Source: a virus. Taken from it: 64,000 nt of DNA. A model generated the notes under the pieces. The model was not told the DNA's origin, made no database searches, and saw only the letters and a list, made by a program, of their open reading frames with translations. Numbering within the stretch: the stretch's first letter is position 1; each line of letters begins with the position of its first letter. Location of the stretch: the IMG/VR virus record IMGVR_UViG_3300042890_002891, positions 124,001 through 188,000 of that record. One strand, written 5' to 3'. Both the position numbers and the translations under genes were made by a program. Shown here piece after piece: positions 57,937 to 64,000 of the stretch.

Positions 57937-58662
57937 TCACAATTGATCCGCGTTGATGATATTGATCTGAGATCGAATTTCTTTTGGAATGCACAACATA
58001 TTTTGATAGTCTATTTTTAAAAACTCATAATCTGGCACCGCGGCCAATGTGTGTTTTATTGCGTCCGCTCCTGTGATAAAAAATTCCACCCAGATATATG
58101 GACGATATTTTTGTATGGTCTCAATGCCGCCTGCCAAGGCAGCACACTCATATCCTTCCACATCTAGTTTGATAAAATCCAATCGATCCAGGGCCAGGCC
58201 GTCAATGGTTTTTATTTCGATTGCTGTGCCCGGGCCAGTCTCTGTAATCTGCACACAACCAAAGTCTTGTGGCATACCGTAATCAATTGGAGGCACCCGG
58301 GCTGTGCCAGGGTGTTCACCAAGCCCGGCGTTGTGCAACTCACAAAAGTCAATGTCATTCAGAGCCAGGCTACCTGACAGCGCACGGTACAACTCGCGTT
58401 GTGGTTCAAAACTAATGATTCGTGGTTTCTTTGCTCGTATGTTGTTGGCCACAGGAATTGTAAAGAAACCTGCATTGGCACCACCGTCAATGATCACAGC
58501 CCCCTGTGGAACTGTGCCCAGTATGGCAAAGATGTTGCGCAGTTCATCTTCGATGTGTGTGGCACCTGTTTTGATCAAGGCTTCTGCTTGAAAACTACAG
58601 TGTCGATTTATGATAAACCGACCGTGTATGCTATCCAGCACCACAAAGTTTGGTACAGTCAT
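57937..58662 (-). CDS. FkbM-family methyltransferase
   Basis: 241 aa. Motif I is VIIDGGANAGFFTIP, then IISFEPQRELYR (adenine-ribose motif) and FIKLDVEGYECAALAG, the FkbM signature. Such enzymes methylate sugars, peptides or other small groups; the target cannot be told. It overlaps the start of the 100-aa membrane gene (ATGA). Confidence 0.85.
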   Translation of the reverse strand: MTVPNFVVLDSIHGRFIINRHCSFQAEALIKTGATHIEDELRNIFAILGTVPQGAVIIDGGANAGFFTIPVANNIRAKKPRIISFEPQRELYRALSGSLALNDIDFCELHNAGLGEHPGTARVPPIDYGMPQDFGCVQITETGPGTAIEIKTIDGLALDRLDFIKLDVEGYECAALAGGIETIQKYRPYIWVEFFITGADAIKHTLAAVPDYEFLKIDYQNMLCIPKEIRSQINIINADQL

Positions 58663-58961
58663 TTAAACAACACAAGAGCCATCATCACAGCCTGCACAAT
58701 AAAGCCCAGACCAATTGTGATAATGTTTAGATTGTCCTTGAGTACTATGGCCCGCAAAAACAACAAGACCAAGGCACTCCACATAAACAGCACCAGATCC
58801 AGACTGGGTGGGCGATCGCTGAGTCCTGTGATCAGAGCCAGCATTGTGGGCACAGTGGCAGCATGCAACAGGATAGCTGCCAACCAGCCCAGAGTATCTG
58901 CTGAAATTCGAGCCAGGGAATTTGCCACAAAATCACGTGCAATGTTGATGTCAAATTTCAT
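58659..58961 (-). CDS. Small multi-pass membrane protein
   Basis: 100 aa with three hydrophobic helices (LGWLAAILLHAATVPTMLAL, LVLFMWSALVLLFLRAI, ITIGLGFIVQAVMMALVLF). No charged catalytic residue. It overlaps FkbM and the SleB-like gene, in a small cassette. It may assist the hydrolase or act as a holin-like component; unproven. Confidence 0.6.
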   Translation of the reverse strand: MKFDINIARDFVANSLARISADTLGWLAAILLHAATVPTMLALITGLSDRPPSLDLVLFMWSALVLLFLRAIVLKDNLNIITIGLGFIVQAVMMALVLFK

Positions 58962-59533
58962 GCTTTGTCTCCGTAAAAAATATGGTTACCAATTTTTTCA
59001 ATTCGGGGCAGTTTCCAACCTGGGCTCACATAGTCCGCATGATAGAACAATGCGTTTTCAAGACTGGGCAATCGGAATTTTTCCAACAGCACCTTCTTGG
59101 CCACTTCTTCACTTTCTTTCCAGAGTGCAGGATGCACTGGTCGAATCTTGTGATTGCTTTCGCAGTACCAGCTGAACTGACACACTACCTTTTGATAGAA
59201 TGTGTTCTTCTGATATACCACTCCACACACGGTGGGGGCAAACTTGCCCGATTCTACTCGGTTCAGTGTGACCTGAGCAACACCTACCTTGCCCTCAAAG
59301 GGTTCCGAGGCAGCTTCCCAGTAGATGTTTCTGGTGAGACAATCCAGTTGTTTGGTGTTTTCAGCAGCACTTACATAGCCGGTGGGCAGGTTGCGATTGT
59401 CTTGGCGTAGTTGACTCAGCTTGGAATTGCAGGCTGCAAACACAGCCGCGAACACCAGCACAAGTCCGATGGCGTTGAGAGCTCTAGAGCTCCATTTGGC
59501 CATTTTTAGATTTTGATAGATTTTTGTTTTCAT
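58958..59533 (-). CDS. SleB-type cell-wall hydrolase
   Basis: 191 aa. An N-terminal anchor (ALNAIGLVLVFAAVFAAC) precedes CLTRNIYWEAASEPFEGKVG and VAQVTLNRV, the hydrolase_2/SleB signature with probable catalytic Glu in YWEA, then NALFYHADYV. It is a lytic transglycosylase-like enzyme found in spores and phages. Its membrane anchor favours a role at the host envelope. A promoter with an upstream palindrome lies at 59565-59657. Confidence 0.8.
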   Translation of the reverse strand: MKTKIYQNLKMAKWSSRALNAIGLVLVFAAVFAACNSKLSQLRQDNRNLPTGYVSAAENTKQLDCLTRNIYWEAASEPFEGKVGVAQVTLNRVESGKFAPTVCGVVYQKNTFYQKVVCQFSWYCESNHKIRPVHPALWKESEEVAKKVLLEKFRLPSLENALFYHADYVSPGWKLPRIEKIGNHIFYGDKA

Positions 59534-59564
59534 GGTAGTTTTACTTACTCAGTTGGGTTGAAAT

Positions 59565-59578
59565 CCGGACTAGTCCGG
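59565..59578. promoter_or_regulatory. 14-bp perfect palindrome downstream of promoter
   Basis: CCGGACTAGTCCGG, in the leader between the promoter at 59629 and the SleB ATG at 59533. It could be an operator or a small mRNA hairpin. Confidence 0.4.
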
Positions 59579-59628
59579 GCCAAAATGGTAGCGTTTTGCC
59601 ATTAACTAGGGAGTTAACCCCATCAACA

Positions 59629-59657
59629 ATTATAACATCAAGTTCAATTGTTGTCAA
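59629..59657 (-). promoter_or_regulatory. Consensus sigma70 promoter for SleB-FkbM transcript
   Basis: Minus strand TTGACA (59652-59657), 17 bases, TATAAT (59629-59634): perfect match. It lies partly in the 3' end of nadE and directs the hydrolase, membrane and FkbM genes. Confidence 0.75.
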
Positions 59658-60438
59658 TCATGCACACCGGAATTGGCAACATCTTGTGCAGATTGGCCTC
59701 TCGGATTTTGCGATAGCGTTGAAGATTACGGGTTTGGTCTTTGCTGAGTTTTTCTGTCCAGACCATGGTGTCCAGGGCCATGGCCAGTTCCAGTTCTGGG
59801 TAGGTCATGCCTAACTGATCTTCGTCAGTTCTGCGATCATTCCAGAGTCCGTCAGTGGGGGCAGCGTCAATGATTTCTTGCAGCAGGCCCATTTCACGTC
59901 CCATGTCCCAGACATCAGTTTTGAGGCAATCTCCAATGGGGCTGATGTCCACGCCACCGTCGCCGTACTTGGTGTAGAACCCCACACCAAAGTCTTCTAC
60001 TCGATTGCCAGTGCCCACCACAATGCCACCGTTGCACTGAGCAATCTGATACAGGCTCATCATTCGCAGTCTTGCACGGCTGTTGGCAAAGGCCAATTGT
60101 TCTTGGGAATTGGATTCTTGATCTGTTGAGCACACAGGGCCAACCTTTTGTTCAAAGGCAGCAAACACCGGAGTAAGATCCAGGTTGATGTGAGTCACAG
60201 TGGCGTAGTTGTGTGTAAGCCAGGCCGCATGATCTTCACTGAGCTGTTTCTGTGCTGACACCTGATAGATGGGCATGCTAACCACAATTGTTGGGAGTCC
60301 GGTCATGGCGCATAGTGTGCTCACAACAGAACTGTCAATACCGCCTGACACCCCAACCACCAGAGTTGATATCTTGGACTTGGTGGCATATTGTTTGATC
60401 CACTTCACAATATGACTGATTCGTTTTTTTGGTTTCAT
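59644..60438 (-). CDS. nadE: NAD synthetase, ammonia-dependent type
   Basis: 264 aa. The ATP pyrophosphatase motif SGGIDSS is at 31-37, then GNRVEDFGVGFYTKYGDGGV and DISPIGDCLKTDV, the NadE signature, and a C-terminal DEDQLGMTYPELELA. It turns nicotinate adenine dinucleotide into NAD using ammonia (no glutaminase domain). A phage NadE could restore NAD during infection or defeat NAD-depleting defence (inference). Length is near the usual 270. Coupled upstream to the 162-aa gene by ATGA. Confidence 0.9.
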   Translation of the reverse strand: MKPKKRISHIVKWIKQYATKSKISTLVVGVSGGIDSSVVSTLCAMTGLPTIVVSMPIYQVSAQKQLSEDHAAWLTHNYATVTHINLDLTPVFAAFEQKVGPVCSTDQESNSQEQLAFANSRARLRMMSLYQIAQCNGGIVVGTGNRVEDFGVGFYTKYGDGGVDISPIGDCLKTDVWDMGREMGLLQEIIDAAPTDGLWNDRRTDEDQLGMTYPELELAMALDTMVWTEKLSKDQTRNLQRYRKIREANLHKMLPIPVCMIDNN

Positions 60439-60920
60439 AGTTGATTCAACTTAGGTAATGTTTTGAGCTTTGCCCACATCTGGGATTTTTCTCGGCATTG
60501 TTGCTCTAACTCACGATAACGGTCGCCTAACTCACGCAATTGATCCCATTCTGCTTCAAGTTCAGTTGCGGGCTGCATCCAGTTCAGGCGCTCTTGTAGT
60601 GCTGCCAGAGTGGCCAGGAGGCTTGTGCCGTTGATTGTGATGTCTGCTGACTCGCCCTGGAGATCAATTTTGCCACTGGCGTTGACAGTGACCGGGGCCT
60701 GGCCAACACCAGTGGTGCCATTTGTCCAGGTTGGAGTCGCACCATAAGGGCCGGTGTTGCCAAAATAGGTACCGCTGGTGCTGCTGCCAATTGCTGTGAT
60801 TGGACCAAAAGGCATGCCCACGGTGTTGCCATGACTTGTGACGGTATTGCTGCCATTGATGTTCCAAACGCTTTTCAAAGCGTCAGGATCAATAGGATAG
60901 GATACTGTGCGGCTTTTCAT
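60435..60920 (-). CDS. Conserved phage protein, Gly-rich then coiled coil
   Basis: 161 aa from the ATG at 60920 (fixed by ATGA overlap). The first 90 residues are Gly/Thr/Asn-rich, fibre-like (NTVTSHGNTVGMPFGPITAI). Then IDLQGESADITINGTSLLAT and a coiled coil LEAEWDQLRELGDRYRELEQ. I recognise the type from cyanophages. Possibly a small structural or assembly protein. The stop is overlapped by nadE. Confidence 0.6.
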   Translation of the reverse strand: MKSRTVSYPIDPDALKSVWNINGSNTVTSHGNTVGMPFGPITAIGSSTSGTYFGNTGPYGATPTWTNGTTGVGQAPVTVNASGKIDLQGESADITINGTSLLATLAALQERLNWMQPATELEAEWDQLRELGDRYRELEQQCREKSQMWAKLKTLPKLNQL

Positions 60921-61093
60921 TCTGGTGCTTTTTTCAGCTGCCACGAGCCGTCTTTGAGATCGGTCCAGGTCAAGGTGTCGCCCTCGTCCCAGCCCATTTG
61001 ATCACATAATTCTTGTCCAAGATCCAGAATCAACTGTTCTGGATCTTCAGGATCTTCAACTATTTGCCGGACTAGTATGTTTGGTTTTGTCAT
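60917..61093 (-). CDS. AbrB/SpoVT-like small protein
   Basis: Read directly from the ATG at 61093 to TGA at 60917; 58 aa. DLGQELCDQMGWDEGDTLTW and LKDGSWQLKK resemble the swapped-hairpin AbrB/MazE DNA-binding fold (L-G-W-x-E-GD-x-L-x-W). A regulator or antitoxin-like role is possible but no toxin is linked. It overlaps the 57-aa gene by 38 bases and the next gene by ATGA. Confidence 0.6.
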   Translation of the reverse strand: MTKPNILVRQIVEDPEDPEQLILDLGQELCDQMGWDEGDTLTWTDLKDGSWQLKKAPE

Positions 61094-61229
61094 GACTTTT
61101 TGAGTGTTGATACCACACCGCCAGTCGAGTCAGTTTCTCTTGAAGCAGCTGATCTCGTTGCAGCGGTGTTAGTGTTGTGGGCCATTCAGTAGAAATCCTA
61201 ACGGGCAATTGAAGATCCCGATGAATCAT
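61056..61229 (-). CDS. Small hypothetical protein, 57 aa
   Basis: Read directly from the ATG at 61229, which overlaps the stop of the histone-like gene (ATGA), to TGA at 61056. It begins MIHRDLQLPVRISTEWPTTL and has an Arg/Gln-rich helical core LQRDQLLQEKLTRLAVWYQH. The C-terminal 15 residues overlap the next gene. Coupling favours a real gene; function unknown. Confidence 0.5.
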   Translation of the reverse strand: MIHRDLQLPVRISTEWPTTLTPLQRDQLLQEKLTRLAVWYQHSKSHDKTKHTSPANS

Positions 61230-61417
61230 TTTGCCACAGTAGCCAAGGCTTCTTTTTCCGCTGTGATTTCTTTGCGGCGTTCTTTGATGCCCTTGCTCAT
61301 TTCTTGCAGAGCTTTTCTAGCACGAGCCGCGGCTGCTTTCACACCCTTGGCTGTGAACTTTTCATTTTCTGCAATGTATGTGTCGTAGGCTGCTACAATT
61401 GATTCGTGTTGTGTCAT
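61226..61417 (-). CDS. Histone H1-like small basic protein
   Basis: 63 aa. FTAKGVKAAAARARKALQEM and KGIKERRKEITAEKEAL give an Ala/Lys/Arg-rich helix, similar to bacterial H1-like proteins and to small cyanophage proteins of that style. It probably binds DNA or RNA. It sits in an early transcript with an AbrB-like gene. Confidence 0.6.
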   Translation of the reverse strand: MTQHESIVAAYDTYIAENEKFTAKGVKAAAARARKALQEMSKGIKERRKEITAEKEALATVAK

Positions 61418-61671
61418 TTTGATTTCTCCTTGATGATGACTATATTCATGCCTTGAGCCACAGCCTGTTCCAGTTTGGCACTGTAGCTCTCAGCGTCGAA
61501 TTCTATGATCTGATACTGTTGTCCTGATAGCCAGTCTTCCATGCACTGATCCTGAAGAAATATCGGATCATGTTCTGAACTACCTGCTGCCACCAGCGCC
61601 TCGTGCCAAGTGTACTGTGTGAGTGTTCGACCCGGGGCTACAAAGTTCTGTATCATAGTGTAATTATACAC
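61414..61671 (-). CDS. Small hypothetical early protein
   Basis: 85 aa (or 80 from the second Met at 61656). FVAPGRTLTQYTWHEALVAA, QYQIIEFDAESYSAKLEQAV, GMNIVIIKEK. No domain recognised. It is the first gene after a perfect promoter, whose -10 lies at the first ATG, so the second Met is the better start. Coupled by ATGA to the histone-like gene. Confidence 0.55.
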   Translation of the reverse strand: MYNYTMIQNFVAPGRTLTQYTWHEALVAAGSSEHDPIFLQDQCMEDWLSGQQYQIIEFDAESYSAKLEQAVAQGMNIVIIKEKSK

Positions 61672-61675
61672 TATG
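61654..61675. promoter_or_regulatory. 22-bp interrupted palindrome over promoter -10
   Basis: CATAGTGTA, ATTA, TACACTATG: perfect 9-base arms with a 4-base centre, covering the TATAAT at 61663-61668. It looks like an operator. Confidence 0.5.
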
Positions 61676-61691
61676 CGCGGTCACTTGTCAA
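61663..61691 (-). promoter_or_regulatory. Consensus sigma70 promoter
   Basis: Minus strand TTGACA (61686-61691), 17 bases, TATAAT (61663-61668). It directs the genes from 61671 to nadE. Confidence 0.8.
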
Positions 61692-61693
61692 TA

Positions 61694-61909
61694 TTATTGG
61701 ATGACAATATGACGACGTTGCCAAGAATCCCATATAACAGTAAGATCCCATTCTTCCACCCAACTCAGTTGAAACAGGCCCAGAGCCTGATAGTCAGGCA
61801 GGGTCAATCGATTGTCAACAATACGGGCTCGGGCGGCAGGATTGTTTTTTATCCAAGATTTGAATTTGGCATCTGACGCATCGCCGCGATATAGGATAAT
61901 GTATTGCAC
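61694..61909 (-). CDS. Small conserved-looking protein, probable GTG start
   Basis: 71 aa from a GTG at 61909; the frame is open further upstream but through a terminator hairpin, so the longer form is unlikely. LYRGDASDAKFKSWIKNNPA, RIVDNRLTLPDYQALGLFQL, DLTVIWDSWQRRHIV. Aromatic and compact. No known family. Start uncertain. Confidence 0.45.
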   Translation of the reverse strand: MQYIILYRGDASDAKFKSWIKNNPAARARIVDNRLTLPDYQALGLFQLSWVEEWDLTVIWDSWQRRHIVIQ

Positions 61910-61947
61910 AAGGTTGATGTGGAACAGTATCCACAAAATATTTAGCC

Positions 61948-61971
61948 AAAAGAAAAGGCTCCAGGGAGCCT
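61948..61971 (-). terminator. Rho-independent terminator
   Basis: The minus strand reads AGGCTC, CCTG, GAGCCT, then TTTTCTTT, a 6-bp GC-rich stem and U-run, 24 bases after the stop of the 111-aa gene at 61995. Confidence 0.75.
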
Positions 61972-61994
61972 CTGTCTTGCAGGATCTGCTGCTG

Positions 61995-62330
61995 TTAGGC
62001 AGGAATGTCTGCTGTGGCTGGAGCCTTGGCACTAGCAACACGAGTTGCCTTGACCTTGATCTCGCCCTTCTTGGCCACCTTGGATTTCTCGGCCAGTTTG
62101 TTTGCTACTGCAAAGCCAGCATCACCGATGGTGATACCCAAAGTCTGCAGGTGTTGCAGAGCTTCCAACTTGGTCATTGCCTTGGGCAATTCCATCAAGT
62201 TGATGTTGGTGCAGTTGTTCTTGTTAAGAATCTTGATACGTGCTACCAAGTCATTTGCAAAACGGACCTTGACGGTGCCATCTGCATTGGTTGCGGTGCC
62301 TGCTACGGTAAAAGTTTTTTCTGTTGCCAT
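61995..62330 (-). CDS. Conserved small phage protein
   Basis: 111 aa from the ATG at 62330 (GAAAGG upstream). FTVAGTATNADGTVKVRFAN, LMELPKAMTKLEALQHLQTL, then an Ala/Lys-rich tail ending ATADIPA. It has its own promoter and terminator, so it is a single-gene early unit, likely highly expressed. I recognise the type from marine phages; function unknown. Confidence 0.7.
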   Translation of the reverse strand: MATEKTFTVAGTATNADGTVKVRFANDLVARIKILNKNNCTNINLMELPKAMTKLEALQHLQTLGITIGDAGFAVANKLAEKSKVAKKGEIKVKATRVASAKAPATADIPA

Positions 62331-62381
62331 TATAAAGTTGCCTTTCAAAGTTTAAAAATGCTGTTCTGCACAGCTGACCTA

Positions 62382-62410
62382 ATTGTAACAAAAAGAGTGA
62401 TCAGTGTCAA
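62382..62410 (-). promoter_or_regulatory. Near-consensus sigma70 promoter
   Basis: Minus strand TTGACA (62405-62410), 17 bases, TACAAT (62382-62387), upstream of the 111-aa gene. Confidence 0.7.
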
Positions 62411-62463
62411 CCTTTTTGTTGCAATAGATTGGGTTGAGTTTACCGAATTGGTAAACTGTTTGT

Positions 62464-62592
62464 TCATTTTGCCATTTCCTGCGAAGTTTGTTTGATGGTG
62501 CTCACACCCTGATCTGCTAAACGAGCCAGACCACTGAAGCCAATTGTGCTGACCACAATGCCCAGTACAAATCCAATTATGATTTTGGTCAT
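62464..62592 (-). CDS. Small membrane protein, 42 aa
   Basis: Read directly from the ATG at 62592 to TGA at 62464. MTKIIIGFVLGIVVSTIGFS is one hydrophobic helix followed by a short polar tail. Near-identical layouts are common in cyanophage-type genomes. It follows the 95-aa gene with a 1-base gap. Function unknown. Confidence 0.65.
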   Translation of the reverse strand: MTKIIIGFVLGIVVSTIGFSGLARLADQGVSTIKQTSQEMAK

Positions 62593-62593
62593 G

Positions 62594-62881
62594 TTATGCG
62601 TACTCCCCAACCTTGGTCAACATGTTGGCAGGCACTTTCCACAAGCCACTGACTGAACGTACTGTGACATACTTGATAGCAATCTTCATGACCACACCGG
62701 TCACATTCTTTCCTAGCTTGGTGCTGTCAAAGTTCACGTTGTCGCCAACTGCAAGACTTCGCTTGGTTGACTGGCCCAGTTGCGCACGAGCAAATTTCAC
62801 AGCGTCAATCATTGAACTGAGTTCTGTGTTGGTCCAGGTGCCACTGATGATAGCTGAGTTGATGTCTTGAATAGTCTTCAT
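62594..62881 (-). CDS. Small KOW/SH3-barrel-type phage protein
   Basis: 95 aa from the ATG at 62881. A helical start (MKTIQDINSAIISGTWTNTE) is followed by SLAVGDNVNFDSTKLGKNVT, GVVMKIAIKYVTVRSVSG, LWKVPANML, a small barrel with a G-x-V-x-K-I core. Common in marine phages, role unknown; possible nucleic-acid binder. Preceded by one of three near-identical promoters. Confidence 0.65.
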   Translation of the reverse strand: MKTIQDINSAIISGTWTNTELSSMIDAVKFARAQLGQSTKRSLAVGDNVNFDSTKLGKNVTGVVMKIAIKYVTVRSVSGLWKVPANMLTKVGEYA

Positions 62882-62912
62882 ATCTTGCTCCGGTTTGTTG
62901 CTGTATGTGTGT

Positions 62913-62941
62913 ATTATAGCATTTGGGTGAATATTGGGCAA
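62913..62941 (-). promoter_or_regulatory. Sigma70 promoter, copy 1 of a three-fold repeat
   Basis: Minus strand TTGCCC (62936-62941), 17 bases, TATAAT (62913-62918). It shares most of 45 bases with the promoters at 63381 and 63723. Confidence 0.8.
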
Positions 62942-62942
62942 C

Positions 62943-63350
62943 CTATTTTGTCAACTCATATGGTTGGTTCCAGGCACCCACATTCACGTCAACATACCAG
63001 CCTACATCAAAGTAGTCGGATTGGATGTCGCTGCGGTCATGATTTCCAACGTTCATTGCAGCAAAGATTTCTTTGAAGAAGCTCAGTGCCCGACCGTCAA
63101 AGTGTTCCTGGTACCAGTAGGGATTCACATCCAGGGACTTCACAGCAGGGTTGCCGTTGCGGAATCCGCCGGGCTGTGCTGCCACGGTGCTGTTGTAGTT
63201 GCCAATGAAGTCAATGGCACCACTCTTGATATTCAGCACAAAACTAGAATGATTGCGTACTGCAAGCGAACCCTTGACCTTGTACTTTTTCAGGATGGCC
63301 TTGATAGCCGGTGCTAGTTGTGCTTTGCGTTCTTGATTGAAGTATGCCAT
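62943..63350 (-). CDS. Conserved hypothetical phage protein
   Basis: 135 aa. MAYFNQERKAQLAPAIKAIL, YKVKGSLAVRNHSSFVLNIK, SGAIDFIGNYN, then a long part ending VDVNVGAWNQPYE. I recognise the MAYFNQE and S-L-V-x-N-I-K-S-G pattern from phage and plasmid proteins of unknown function. Own promoter at 63381-63409. Confidence 0.65.
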   Translation of the reverse strand: MAYFNQERKAQLAPAIKAILKKYKVKGSLAVRNHSSFVLNIKSGAIDFIGNYNSTVAAQPGGFRNGNPAVKSLDVNPYWYQEHFDGRALSFFKEIFAAMNVGNHDRSDIQSDYFDVGWYVDVNVGAWNQPYELTK

Positions 63351-63380
63351 TTTGGGTTCCTTGTTGCTGTGTATGTGTGT

Positions 63381-63409
63381 ATTATAGCATTTCGGTGAAT
63401 ATTGGTCAA
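63381..63409 (-). promoter_or_regulatory. Sigma70 promoter, copy 2 of a three-fold repeat
   Basis: Minus strand TTGACC (63404-63409), 17 bases, TATAAT (63381-63386). The surrounding 45 bases are almost identical to those at 63723. Confidence 0.85.
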
Positions 63410-63413
63410 CCGA

Positions 63414-63692
63414 TCACATGCTCCAGTAAGTTTCTGAAGAAGGAGAGCAAAAGTAAGGTGTGTTCACGTCCTCTTGGAACTCTTGACCACTCATCAAGTT
63501 CTTGCGAGTGACCTGGCGTGGCTTGTAGGTCTGAGTGTTTACCACGTCCAGTTCATCAACTGTGTAACCTGCTTTGCGGCAAACACGAGTTCGGGTAGCA
63601 CAGGCCGATCCAAACGTCTTGTAGGCACGGGTACGATTTGGGCCATCTGACACAATAAGTCCAGTAGCCTTGGCAATAATGTAGTAACTCAT
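63414..63692 (-). CDS. Small conserved phage protein
   Basis: 92 aa from the ATG at 63692. MSYYIIAKATGLIVSDGPNR, TFGSACATRTRVCRKAGYTV, then RQVTRKNLMSGQEFQEDV and a short end. Basic in the middle. Known to me only as a hypothetical phage protein. Own promoter at 63723-63751. Confidence 0.6.
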   Translation of the reverse strand: MSYYIIAKATGLIVSDGPNRTRAYKTFGSACATRTRVCRKAGYTVDELDVVNTQTYKPRQVTRKNLMSGQEFQEDVNTPYFCSPSSETYWSM

Positions 63693-63722
63693 TTCGTATT
63701 CCTTTTTGCTGTGTATGTGTGT

Positions 63723-63751
63723 ATTATAGCATTTCGGTGAATATTGGTCAA
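63723..63751 (-). promoter_or_regulatory. Sigma70 promoter, copy 3 of a three-fold repeat
   Basis: Minus strand TTGACC (63746-63751), 17 bases, TATAAT (63723-63728). Confidence 0.85.
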
Positions 63752-63767
63752 CCGAAAAGTTCACAGT

Positions 63768-64000
63768 TTATTCGTGCTTTACGCCCAGTGCCTGCACTGT
63801 TTTCACACCGTCTGCTGTGAGATAAAGTACACGATTGCGGGTAGCAGTGACAACAAATATTGCTCCTTCAGTGCCGTCGCCCCATGTGTCAAATCTCACA
63901 GCAGGGTCCTTGAGCAAGGTAGTTATGGCCATCTTGCGGGCACGTTCGCCTTCGTTGTAGGTGCCGTTGCATCCGCACATGCAGCCTGGTCGGCCTGCGT
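63768..64000 (-). CDS. Small phage protein, 5' end outside window
   Basis: The frame stays open through the window edge: AGRPGCMCGCNGTYNEGERA, then KMAITTLLKDPAVRFDTWGD and a C-terminal VLYLTADGVKTVQALG. The GRPGCMCGC motif, which I recognise from phage proteins, continues upstream of the Met at 63980, so that Met is probably internal. Three closely spaced Cys may bind metal. Function unknown. Confidence 0.6.
   Translation of the reverse strand, partial: AGRPGCMCGCNGTYNEGERARKMAITTLLKDPAVRFDTWGDGTEGAIFVVTATRNRVLYLTADGVKTVQALGVKHE

Noticed and set aside
61909-62041. N-terminal extension of the 71-aa protein through 61995
   Set aside because: The longer frame crosses the terminator hairpin at 61948-61971 and overlaps the preceding gene; the GTG at 61909 gives a more credible product.
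1-64000. Bacterial chromosome origin because of nadE, infA, SOD, IscA, ClpA, DnaJ and TctC
   Set aside because: These genes are surrounded on all sides by phage genes (gp44, PhoH, fibres, holin-like, small phage families), and no bacterial operon context is kept. A few may be host-derived, but the window is phage.
1-64000. tRNA genes
   Set aside because: I looked for CCA ends and cloverleaf arms in the intergenic gaps and saw no convincing case; gaps are too short. A tRNA search program would settle it.

Overview
The window looks like 64 kb from the genome of a large T4-like (myovirus-type) phage, probably aquatic. Signs of this are: 90 of 92 gene calls on the minus strand, packed almost without gaps; frequent 1-4 base stop/start overlaps (ATGA, TAATG); a T4 gp44-type clamp loader; PhoH; a GroES/gp31-like co-chaperonin; many small proteins of types I recognise from marine T4-like phages; fibre proteins built from GNITGGN-type repeats; and ATAAATA motifs like the T4 late -10 element. 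Only two genes are on the plus strand (a methyltransferase at 36195 and phoH at 40053). I see no bacterial housekeeping operon, rRNA, convincing tRNA, integrase or transposase. The host cannot be read directly. A Bug/TctC-type periplasmic binding protein, a family most expanded in Betaproteobacteria, is a weak hint. Assignments rest on recognisable motifs, not on database searches.

Layout. 1-5.9 kb: small sulfotransferase-like or unknown genes, then an 1167-aa repeat-punctuated protein. 5.9-16.7 kb: Dps-like ferritin, LysM/lysozyme, and a set of proteins with N-termini of the type MRxSEF(I/V/L)xE, including a 1345-aa multi-domain protein. 16.7-20.9 kb: ClpA-like unfoldase and DnaJ-like protein. 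20.9-28 kb: membrane, secreted and lysis proteins (holin-like, GH19 endolysin, lipoprotein). 27.9-32.6 kb: two more repeat-punctuated proteins and a basic protein with a targeting-like N-terminus. 33-38.7 kb: kinase/nucleotidyltransferase, methyltransferases, TctC-like protein, SGNH hydrolase-like protein. 38.7-54.5 kb: fibre/structural genes flanking a replication and metabolism block (PhoH, HAD, two radical SAM enzymes, gp44, GroES-like, a DnaE-derived fragment). 54.5-57.9 kb: IscA-like protein, superoxide dismutase, IF-1, and a run of six overlapping paralogous small genes. 57.9-64 kb: FkbM methyltransferase, cell-wall hydrolase, NAD synthetase, then small early genes with near-consensus sigma70 promoters.

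How it may work together. The most striking pattern is a candidate capsid-cargo system. At least seven proteins begin with a short sequence resembling the capsid-targeting peptides of T4 internal proteins and ending in a (I/V/L)xE site. Four very large proteins are cut into modules by an in-frame repeat of about 21 bp encoding (Q)GVAEG, also an (L/I/V)xE-like site. I infer that these are polyproteins packed in the head and processed by a prohead protease (not in this window), delivering nucleotidyltransferase, amidoligase, ParB-like, GNAT, peptidase-like, lysozyme and possibly SOD modules into the host. Early small genes use sigma70-like promoters; many structural and cargo genes have ATAAATA-type late motifs, several so close to the start codon that leaderless late mRNAs are possible.

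No gene-free stretch exceeds 300 bases. The longest is 39855-40052 (198 bases, between divergent fibre and phoH genes), which holds a late-promoter-like motif and an imperfect inverted repeat.
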